A stretch of 64,000 nucleotides of DNA from Papilionanthe hookeriana x Papilionanthe teres (Eukaryota > Streptophyta > Magnoliopsida > Asparagales > Orchidaceae), in assembly GCA_022702705.1 (NCBI GenBank), contig CM040434.1, positions 21,991,771-22,055,770 on the forward strand, in the 5' to 3' direction. Of the stretch, positions 55,938 to 64,000 are shown one piece after another. Positions within the stretch are counted from its first letter, which is position 1, and every line of letters starts with the position of its first letter. The notes below the pieces were generated by a model. The model searched no databases. It worked only from the letters and a program-made list of their open reading frames with translations, and was not told where the DNA came from. A program made the position numbers and the translations under genes.

Positions 55938-57433
55938 TGACTAACACAGGGGTGTGGCACGCATAGGGTGGATATGTTTGCGGAGCTTTATAACTATATA
56001 AGTGTTTAACAGAGTAAAAAATAGCAAATGTGCCCTCTTTTTATCAATGTAAGTATACGTATCGTTCAATTAATAAAGGGCTCTAATGGAGTCCTAGATA
56101 TCGATCCCACAGGGAAGTTAGAGATTAAGAACTAATTTCAGCAGATGCAATTACTATCTAGTATACGAAAATAAAGAACGCTTATACTAAACTCTATTAC
56201 TTAATGGAAGATTGCAATTTACAAAAAGTATCTTTCTCCTTGTTAGGAGAATTAAGTGAATGGATAATTAATTTAGTTAGAATTATATTGTGCCAAATAG
56301 GAGCATTCCTATTCTTTACCCTTTGGTCCAGGCATAAAGAATATTGAATAATCCTATGCTTGGTTACTGAATCTGCGGCTAAGCTGGGAGGATACCGGCT
56401 GGCACTTCGGAGCTCCCACATTCCCTTTGCCCGAGGGCTAACATCTACACTTCAGCCCCCAAACGATAGGACCGAATTTGAAGATTTTAGTCTGTCACAC
56501 TAAAATATCCAATTCTACACCCGATAATAATATTTCCCTATTTATTTGCACCCTCCTTTCAAGGCTTTTGATTTCCCTGAATTTTGGATGTAATCTTTAC
56601 TATAGTTGATAATTCAACATATTTTAACAGTTCAATTGGCCAAATTGAAAGTAAATTAAGATTTAAGTAAAAGATTATCACAAATTTTATTTTATATTTA
56701 AGGCACAACTAATTCAATTTTCCATTTCACAAAATCTCAACAAGGAAAAAGACAGAGAAAACTACTCAGAATGCATAGGAAGAATAACACAAAACTTGGA
56801 TTTCATTTAAATCTATAAAACAATAAACAAAAACTTGTCTCGAATCTTCTCCTCAAGCAGACTCCTTAAAGTTCCCTTGACTCTTCCTTCTTGTACAACA
56901 CACTCACACACTATAGACTCTCCAAACTCAGACTCTCTAGACTTAGATTAAGACACACACACCAAAAGAACACACATTTTCAGCCTAAATTTGTCTCTAT
57001 TTATAGAGGGAGAAATATTTCCAAAGGTTGCTTAAGCACCTCTTTAAAAAGCATCCAGATTCATTGAAGCTTGAACCGACTTTCTCGCCATCAGCGGGCT
57101 CGATGGCGTCATCGGCGGGCTTCTAGAACATTGGCCAACTGCTAAGGCTCGCTGTCGGTGGGCTCGATCTCGCCGTCGGTGGGCTCTTTTATAATATATT
57201 CAAAAACTTTCGGAAAAATTACGCCGTCGGCGGCCTATTCCTCGCCGTCGGTGGGATAGTTCAATTTTCATCTCTTTTAGTTCTTTTTGTTCCAGATTCG
57301 CTTCTTTTCGATCTTTTTGCTCTCATTACCTATAATTCTTCATACCTACAATAAAACATAGAAAAAACCTTTCTTTAAAGTGCAATTTCATATAAAATTG
57401 GTATGAATTTCTCAATACATTTTCCTGTGATCA
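55938..57433 (-). repeat. Element D 5' LTR
   Basis: Same order as the 3' LTR at 44012-45512. TATA CTATAAATAG is at 57006-56997; GC-palindrome motifs (57262-57080) are upstream of it; U5 hairpin region at 56122-56048. This LTR retains its promoter, so D's genomic RNA would start in it and run left. Confidence 0.9.
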
Positions 57434-57908
57434 CCTCCCAGCCTAACTACAGATTTAGGAACAAAACCTAGGATTAGTCAATGTTCCTTTTGCACTCATA
57501 AGATGGTAATGAATACGTTTTTTCCAATTTGTCACAATACAATTTCTAACAATCTAAATCTTTCACTAACCATAACCTCATTGTAAGGGGAAGGATACTT
57601 TCTCCAATTTGAACCTTTCATTACAAAAAACTAAAACTTTCTTTATAATTAGTAAATTTACTTAAAAGTTTAGAAAGCAGTTTGACAAACTTAGTTCTCT
57701 TAGCAACATTAAAAATTGCCAACCTGTGCTTTTCTCTTTAAGTTTATATAGTTTGAACGTTGGGTTTTAGTGCTACTACCATAAATTTACACCTTCCCTA
57801 TAGGATCGATAACCAGGACTCCGCTAGAGCCCTCTTTTACTTGAGTGATACGTATACTTGCCTTTGCATCCTTGTGACTTTATATAAATATACAAAACAA
57901 TCGCATCA
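57434..57908 (+). repeat. Element E 5' LTR, second part
   Basis: After the CCTCC duplication it continues CAGCCTAACTACAGATTTAG, then ATTAGTCAATGTTCC and the U5 block ATAGGATCGATAACCAGGAC (57800), ending CGCATCA at 57908. Confidence 0.9.
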
Positions 57909-57914
57909 AGTTCT

Positions 57915-57932
57915 TGGCGCCGTTGCCAGAGA
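57915..57932 (+). other. Element E primer-binding site (tRNA-Asp)
   Basis: TGGCGCCGTTGCCAGAGA: the first 13 bases are identical to the tRNA-Asp complement. Confidence 0.85.
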
Positions 57933-58034
57933 AGGTAACAGTAAATTTAGTAGTAGTTGAATGACTTTTATTTAATCTATAAAACTTATATTTGTGTTAT
58001 TACTTATTTTTTAGTGTGCTGATTGTATTTGTTT

Positions 58035-59107
58035 ATGCGTTGTATTAGATCTGAAGGTTTAATACCTTACGACCCATAGTTAGAACGTACAATTAGAATA
58101 ATTTGAAAAAACTGAAAAATAATCTGTAAACTTAGATAATCAAAGAATTGAACAATAGATGAAATTCACTTAACAATTCAAAATCCTAATGTTGCTACTA
58201 ATTTATTTGAGCTTAAACCTATTATTATAAAGATGATACAAAATAATCATTTTTGGAGAACACTTACTGAAGATCCTAATACATCATGCTAGTTTTTTAG
58301 AACTGTGTGCTACTTTTGAATATGATGCAGTGTCGAATGACGCTCTCGGACATACTTTTTTCCTTTTTCATTAAGGGATAAGTTAAGGCATAGTTAAATT
58401 CATTAACACCTAGATCTATCAAAACTTGGGGAGAACTATCTCAAAATATTTTGGATAAATATTTTCCACCTTCAAAAACTGCTAAGCTTAGGAATTATAT
58501 TACATCTTTTTTTCAGTTTTAAGGGGAATCAATATATGAAGCTTGGGAAAGATTTAAAAATCTCCTTAGAAAGTGTCCAAACCATGCATTAATAGATTGG
58601 TTAATAATTCAAACTTTTTACAATGGATTAATTGGATCTCTTAGATCCATTATCGATTCTGCTACTGGTGGATCATTATTGTCAAAATCTTTTGATGAAG
58701 TATATTCTTTAATAGAGGAGATGGATACAAATAATTTTCAATGGCCCTCTGAATGAGTAAATCCAAAAAGAGCAGCTAGTATCCATGATTCTGATGCAAT
58801 ATCTATTTTGGTTTTTCAAATTGCTACAATACCAAAGAATATTGATCAATTTGGAATGAAATATTCTCAAATGCCTCCGGTGTTAAAGGAAAATTCATTG
58901 GGATAAATAATGAAATCTAAATCATCTTAGTAGACTTTGAATACCACAAATAATAGAACCAATTTTCCATATTTTAATTATTATAATCCTAGTTGGAAGA
59001 ATCACCCTAATTAAAATTAGAATAATAATAACAATTTAGTGAACCCATTGGAAAATTCAAACATAATTATAGACCTTATTATCCTCCAAGTTTTATCAGT
59101 AACTCAC
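58035..59107 (+). pseudogene. Element E gag, heavily decayed and cut
   Basis: The ATG at 58035 (MRCIRSEGLIPYDP) matches the gag start of C. DEIHLTIQNPNVATNLFELK, DWLIIQTFYNGLIGSLRSII and NNFQWPSE can be followed through many stops and shifts. The sequence ends at FISNS-like residues where element F begins at 59108. No protease or later part lies in the window. Confidence 0.75.
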
Positions 59108-59275
59108 TGATCACTGAAAAATTTATTAAGAAATTTATACCTATTTTTGATGAAATTGCACATTAAAGAAAGGTATTTTCTTTATTTTGTTGCAGGAATG
59201 GAGAATTTAGGTGATAAAAGCAAAAATCATAAAAAGGAGCGGATTTGGAGCAAAAAGGAAGAAAATAATGCAATT

Positions 59276-59460
59276 TAGGCTCGAGTCGCCGACGGCGAGA
59301 TCGAGCCCGCCGACGGCGAGGGTACGAGGAAGAAATTCTGAAGGATTTATAACTGTCTCGCTGACAGCGAGCCCGAGCACGCCGACAGTGAGGTAGTTCC
59401 TCGCCGACAGCGAGGTAGTTCCTCGTCGACAGCGAGGTAGTTCGTCGCCGACGGCGAGCT
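59276..59460 (+). repeat. Amplified GC-palindromes in element F LTR
   Basis: About seven copies of CTCGCCGACGGCGAG-like palindromes. The first are paired with the spacer ATCGAGCC. From 59390 three near-tandem units of about 22 bases (GAGGTAGTTCCTCGCCGACA) repeat. D's LTR has the same motif without this tandem growth. Confidence 0.8.
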
Positions 59461-59539
59461 AGTTCAAATGGCGCAGATACATTGAACCTGGACACTTTTT
59501 GAAGGGATGCTTACACACCTCTTGGTCCTTTGCTCACCT

Positions 59540-59551
59540 CTATATATAGAG
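59540..59551 (+). promoter_or_regulatory. TATA box of element F LTR
   Basis: CTATATATAGAG, about 80 bases after the palindrome cluster, at the place of the TATA boxes of C and D. Confidence 0.7.
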
Positions 59552-60715
59552 GCCGAAATTCAGCTTATAAGTGTGTTATTTTGTGTTATGTGTGTCAATT
59601 TGTGTCTTAAGAGTCTTTTATTTATGTGTGTGAGCAGTCTTTAGAGTCCTAATTAGTGTAATTAGTGAGTCTTTAGTGAGTTAGTGAGTTAGTGAGTTTT
59701 TAGTGAGTCTTGCTGTACTGGAAGGAAGAGTCAAAGGAACTGCGAGGAGTCTTCTTGGGGATAAATCGAGATAAGTATTTATATTTATTGTTTTTAACTT
59801 TAAATGAAATCCATGCTTAGTTTAGTTCCCATGCATTCTGAGTAGTTAATTTAGTCTTTCTCCCTGTTTATGAAATTAAGTGACTAGATGAACTAAAAAT
59901 AGAAGTACTTTTAAATATTAATAAATTGTGATAATTTTTACTTAAAACTTAATTTACATTCAAACTGGCCATTTGATTTGTTAAAATGTGTTGATTATCA
60001 ACTATAGTAAAAATTACATCTGATATTCGGGGAATTCAAAAGCCTTGGAAGGAGGGTGCAAATAAATAGGAAATAATATCATTGGGCGTAGAATTGAGCA
60101 TTTTAGTGTGACTGAACTAAAATATTCAATTTGGTCCTATTGTTTGAGAGCTGAAGTGTAGATGTTAGCCCTCGGGCGAGGGAACGTGGGAGCTCCGAAG
60201 TGGCGATCGGTATCCTCCCGACCTAGCCTGCGATTCGGTAATCAAACATAGGATTAGTCAATATTCTTTACACTCGGCCAAAGGGTAAAGAATAGGAATG
60301 CTCCTATTTGTCACAATACCTTAAAATTATCTATTTAAATTCATCAATCATTTAAATTTCTAAACAAGGGGAAATATACTTTTTCTGAATAGTTAAGACT
60401 TATTTAGCAATTAGTTTAATTTCCTACACTTTCAATACGTATTAATTTTCTACTTAGTTAAGTTACCTAATTAAAATACTTAGTTTACTTTATTGCGCTT
60501 AAATTTAGAATTCCAAATTTTCGTATACTATTTTAAAATTATTATTATTATTATTTTAAAATTAGTTGTTATTTAATTTTCTATTTCCCCGTGGGATCGA
60601 TAACCGTGACTCCACTAGAGCCCCGTATTACTTCGATACGATACGTATACTTGCGTAGTATCCACAACATAAACAATTACAATTCTATACATATAATATA
60701 GCGGGGTCAAGTTTT

Positions 60716-60790
60716 TGGCGTCGTTGCAATTAAATTAAAAATATCATAATATAAAATTGTGGGTCAAGTTTTTGGCGCCGTTGCCGGGGA
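60716..60790 (+). other. Element F doubled primer-binding region
   Basis: GGTCAAGTTTTTGGCGTCGT at 60705 is followed 57 bases later by GGTCAAGTTTTTGGCGCCGT at 60762. The second copy has the full TGGCGCCGTTGCCGGGGA (60773-60790), a perfect tRNA-Asp complement. The first stops matching after TTGC. The 30 bases between are A/T-rich. Confidence 0.85.
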
Positions 60791-60869
60791 AAGTAAGAAA
60801 AATTTACTAGAGTAACGAACTATTTTAAAATAATCATAATAAATAAATAAAAATCTATTCTAAAATTGT

Positions 60870-62660
60870 ATGCGCAAATTTGGAAACGAAAATTTAATAC
60901 CTTACGATTCTGAATTAGAGCGTACAATTAAAAGAATTAGAAAACAAAAGAAACAAATTAAAAATTTAACATAAATTTTTAATATTCCTGAAATTCAAAA
61001 TATGAACCAACAAAGACCATTAAGAGATTATGCCAACCCTACATCAGATGAAATTCATTTAACTATTCAAAACCCTGATGTAGCTGCTAATTCATTTGAA
61101 CTTAAACCCGCAATTATCCAAATGGTACAAAACAATCAATTTAGTGGTTCACCTACTGAAGATCCTAACTTACATCTTGCTAGTTTTCTAGAACTTTGTG
61201 CTACTTTTAAATATCAAGGAGTATCTCGACGATGCTATAAGACTTAGACTTTTTCCTTTTTCATTAAGGGATAAGGCTAAAATGTGGTTGAATTCGTTAA
61301 GCACTTGGATCTATTAAAACTTGGGGAGAATTATCACAAAAATTTCTATCCAAATATTTTCCACCATCTAAAACTCGCTAAGTTTAGAAATGATATAACT
61401 TCTTTTTGTCGAGTTAGATGGAGAATCAATATATGAAGTTTGGGAGAGATTTAAGGAACTTCTTAGGAAATGCCCACATCATGCGCTACCAGATTGGCTG
61501 ATTATTCAAACCTTTTATAATGGATTAGTAGGAACTTTAAGATCAATCATCGATGCTACTGCTGGAGGTTCATTAATGTCTAAACCATTTGATGAAGCTT
61601 ATGCACTAATCGAAGAAATGGCAACAAATAATTTCCAATGGCTTGCTGATAGTGTAAATCCGAAAAAGATAGCCAGCATTCATGAAAACGATGCAATATC
61701 TATGTTAGCTTCTCAAATTGCTGCTATATCTAAGAAATTAGATCATTTTGGAATGAACTACTCTCCTACTTTAGAAGAAAACTCATCTGGACAAATCATA
61801 GAATCTCAATCTAATTATGAAACTTTAAATGCTATTAATAATAGAACTAATAACCCTTATTCAAACTATTATAATCCTGGTTGGAAAACTCATCCAAATT
61901 TTAATTGGAATAACACATCTAATCAACAATGGATGAATCAACCTAATCAAGCAAATCCAAAATATAAACCTAATTACCCACCTGGATTTAATAACAATAA
62001 CCCTCAATTCAAAGATAAGAAATTATCTATGGATGAATTAATTTTGAATATGGGTCATCAACTACAAAATCAAGGAAATCAACTACAAATTCAAGGAAAT
62101 CAACTACAAATTCAAGGAACATCTATTAAAAATATCGAAACTCAACTTAGACATATTGCTACTGCGCTAAATAATAGAATAACTGGAACTTTTCCTAGTA
62201 ATGTGGAAATAAATCCTAAAGATCAAGGAAAAGAACAAATTAAAGCAACACAACTAAGGAGTGGAAAAGAATTAGAACCTCAAATTCAAAAAGAACTTGA
62301 AAGCCAAAAAGAGGAAGTGGAAATTGAAAAGGAAGCATTTCAACAAGGTTTAAACTTAGAACATCCTTTAATACCTATGAAAATTTCTGTTGAAAAACCT
62401 CCACCACCATTTCCTCAACGACTAGCTCAACATAAAAAAGATAAACAATTTGCTAAATTCCTTGAAATATTAAAGAAATTAACAATCAATATACCTTTTG
62501 TCGAAGCTTTAGATCAGATGCCAAATTATGTAAAATTTATGAAAGATATTCTAAATAAGAAAAGAAAATTCATTGATAATGAAACAGTCGCACTTAGTGA
62601 AGAGTGTAGTGCTTATTATTCGAAGAAGCTTCCCGAAAAATTGAAAGATCCTCGGTAGTT
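60870..62660 (+). pseudogene. Element F gag, with single-base shifts
   Basis: ATG at 60870 (MRKFGNENLIPYDSELERTI), a TAA at about 60972, then 61002-61247 (RDYANPTSDEIHLTIQNPDV, LHLASFLELCATF). Shifts lie near 61227, 61300, 61376 and 61411. The frame then runs open for 360 codons from 61576 to 62658: FDEAYALIEEMATNNFQWLA, SNYYNPGWKTHPNFNWNN, three tandem NQLQIQG-type heptads (62050-62120) and EKPPPPFPQRLAQHKK. Apart from these indels gag is intact, and the shifts look like sequencing errors (see findings). Confidence 0.85.
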
Positions 62661-63427
62661 TCACTATACCCTGCGCTATAGGAGAAAAATTTTATGGAAA
62701 AGCTTTGTGTGACTTAGGATCAAGCATCAATCTAATGCCTCTATCGATTTTTAAGAGATTAGGATTAGAAAAAATTACACCTACTTCAGTAACCCTTCAA
62801 TTAGCTGATCGTTCGGTTACCTATCCTAAGGGAGTTATTGAAGATGTGTTAGTAAAAGTGGATAAATTTAGCTTCCCAGTAGATTTTATTGCTTTAGATA
62901 TGGAGGAAGATAAAGAAATTCCTATCATTTTAGGAAGACCATTTTTAGCTACTGGAAAAACTATGATTGATGTTCAGAAAGGAGAATTAACTATGAGAGT
63001 AAATGACCAAAAAGTTACATTTAATATTGCAAAATCAATGAAATATCCTGCGCTAGAAAAAGATGATGAATGTTTTCGGATGGAAATACTTGAACATTTA
63101 CAACAAGAAAATTTTATGGAATATTACGAAGATAAATTAGAAAAAGAAAACACTGAATTAATTGAAGATAATAATGAAGAACTAGATTATATTCAGGAAA
63201 GATTTGAATTTTTGGATAATACTGAAAACACTGACAAGAATATAATTCCATCAATTATTAAACCTCCTGAACTTGAGCTAAAAATATTACCTGATCATTT
63301 GAAATATGCTTATTTAGGTAATTCTTCAACTTTACCAGTTATTATTTTATCTGCATTAAACGAATCTCAAGAACAAAAACTTTTAGAAACTTTAAAAAAT
63401 ATAAGAAAACTTTTGGTTGGACTTTAG
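62661..63427 (+). pseudogene. Element F protease and linker
   Basis: A shift near 62653 joins it to gag. 62705-63427 is open for 240 codons: CDLGSSINLMPLSIFKRLGL with the intact DLGS active site, DRSVTYPKGVIEDVLVKVDK, LGRPFLATGKTMIDVQKGEL, then the linker IIPSIIKPPELELKILPDHL. It ends after a missing A in a run near 63395, just before RT. Confidence 0.85.
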
Positions 63428-63429
63428 CA

Positions 63430-64000
63430 GATATTAAAGGAATTAGTCCTTCAATCTGTATGCATAGATTTATTTTAGATGATGAACAAAAACCTAAAGC
63501 AGATCCCCAAAGGAGATTAAACCCGATAATGAAAGAAGTAGTTAAGAAAGAAATTTTAAAATGGTTAGATAATGGTATTATATATCCTATTTCGACGATG
63601 CTTGGGTAAGCCCAATTCACCGTGTTCCTAAGAAGGGAGGAGTGACCGTCACTCGCCAATGAAAATAACGATCTTATTCCTATAAGACAAGTTGCCGGTT
63701 GGCGTATATGTATTGATTATAGGAAATTAAATACCGCCACCGGGAAAGATCACTTCCCTTTACCATTTCTAGACCGGATGTTAGATAGATTAGCTGGACA
63801 TAAGTATTTTTGTTTTCTAGATGGATACACGGTTATCATCGAATACAAATTGCTCCCGAGGATCAAGAGAAAACTACATTTACTAGTTCTTTTGGAACTT
63901 TCGCTTTTCGAAGAATGCCTTTTGGATTATGTAATGCACCAAGCAACATTCCGGAGATGTATGATGTCTATATTTAGTAAGTTAATTGACAATGGAATAG
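63430..64000 (+). pseudogene. Element F reverse transcriptase, partial
   Basis: Across shifts near 63593, 63654, 63830 and 63941 the RT landmarks are all readable: RRLNPIMKEVVKKEILKWLD, WRICIDYRKLNTAT, FPLPFLDRMLDRLAGHKYFC and FRRMPFGLCNAP. The catalytic FMDD box would lie just beyond 64000. No premature stop other than those caused by the shifts was seen. Confidence 0.85.

Larger units (their letters stand above)
44012..57433 (-). mobile_element. Element D: full-length Athila with two ORF3 copies
   Basis: 13.4 kb, bounded by TGATCA..TGACTA-type ends (sense TGATCACAGG..TTAGTCA) and a perfect 5-bp target duplication. Leftward from 57433: 5' LTR, primer site, gag, protease, RT, RNase H, integrase, post-pol hairpin, GC-palindrome region, ORF3 copy 1, second GC-palindrome region, ORF3 copy 2, 3' domain, polypurine tract, 3' LTR. 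The two LTRs are 1496 and 1501 bases with scattered differences. Frames carry moderate damage, less than C and far less than B. Confidence 0.93.
42826..59107 (+). mobile_element. Element E: Athila-like, split by D and cut by F
   Basis: The LTR starts TGATGCACAATA at 42826 and ends CAATCGCATCA at 57908, giving a TGATGC..GCATCA terminal inverted repeat. Element D (44012-57433) lies inside this LTR. After the LTR come a tRNA-Asp primer site and a badly decayed gag until 59107, where element F begins. E itself inserted into B's gag, so everything right of 42826 is inside B. The remainder of E lies past the window. Confidence 0.85.
59108..60766 (+). repeat. Element F 5' LTR
   Basis: GAAATTGCACATTAAAGAAA block, acceptor-like TTGCAG (AG at 59194), amplified GC-palindromes (59276-59460), TATA CTATATATAGAG (59540-59551), leader with CTCCTATTTGTCACAATAC, and U5 block GTGGGATCGATAACCGTGAC (60592). 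The end is either GGGGTCA at 60709 or GGGTCA at 60766, because the LTR-end/primer region is duplicated. Confidence 0.85.
59108..64000 (+). mobile_element. Element F: youngest-looking Athila copy, 3' part outside
   Basis: It starts TGATCACTGAAAAATT, the same family as D (TGATCACAGGAAAATG). 5' LTR, doubled primer-site region, gag, protease and the first part of RT are in the window, with the rest beyond 64000. Damage consists mostly of single-base shifts rather than stops, and the PBS is perfect. It inserted into E's gag after CTCAC (59103-59107); the right end is not visible. Confidence 0.9.

Noticed and set aside
59163..59495. Arg-rich minus-strand frame of 110 codons
   Set aside because: It runs through the GC-palindrome cluster of F's LTR; the RRRR stretches come from repeated CGCCGACGGCGAG, not from a protein.
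60773..60790. Possible tRNA-Asp gene fragment
   Set aside because: Only the 18-base complement of the tRNA 3' end is present, at the proper distance after the LTR; it is a primer-binding site.

Overview
The window is plant nuclear DNA made almost entirely of long terminal repeat (LTR) retrotransposons. I see no intact host gene, tRNA, rRNA or CRISPR array. The main elements are Ty3/gypsy of the Athila type. The signs are primer-binding sites matching the 3' end of plant tRNA-Asp (TGGCGCCGTTGCCGGGGA and decayed forms), a protease with a DLGAS-like motif, a reverse transcriptase with FMDD, an HHCC integrase, and an extra ORF after integrase (ORF3, the 'putative plant transposon protein'/env-like position). 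An angiosperm, probably a eudicot, is likely; the species cannot be read from the sequence.

Layout. 1-5560 is AT-rich then G/T-skewed non-coding DNA. 5560-5880 is an orphan LTR scrap. 6944-8790 is a decayed minus-strand gene resembling 'putative gypsy-type transposon' proteins. Element A (plus, 9429-17548) has two LTRs and gag fragments but no protease, RT or integrase. 17549-22690 is degenerate repeat DNA with promoter-like TATA boxes. Element B (minus, about 22690-30149 and 42168-42825) is the oldest Athila copy and is split by two insertions. Element C (plus, 30150-42167) lies in B and is full length but riddled with stops. Element E (plus, from 42826) also lies in B. Its 5' LTR is split by element D (minus, 44012-57433), which has a perfect 5-bp target duplication, CCTCC. 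E's gag is cut at 59107 by element F (plus, 59108 to the window edge), whose gag-protease-RT is the least decayed.

Comparing these elements, which differ in age and orientation, reveals shared non-coding structure that ordinary LTR annotation does not explain: a small hairpin with compensatory changes just after the pol stop codon; a roughly 0.9-kb 3' domain bounded by two polypurine tracts and by complementary arms; a perfect AGGA-loop hairpin before the 3' polypurine tract; a short conserved block inside this domain that may encode a small basic peptide; and family-specific GC-rich palindrome pairs that occur in the LTR upstream of the TATA box and again upstream of each ORF3 copy. C and D also carry two diverged ORF3 copies in tandem.

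Element F has single-base frameshifts concentrated at CTG/CAG sites, which looks like base-calling error at CHG-methylated cytosines. Element C has stop codons mostly of the C-to-T / G-to-A type expected from methylcytosine deamination. All comparisons were made by eye; no search or alignment program was run.
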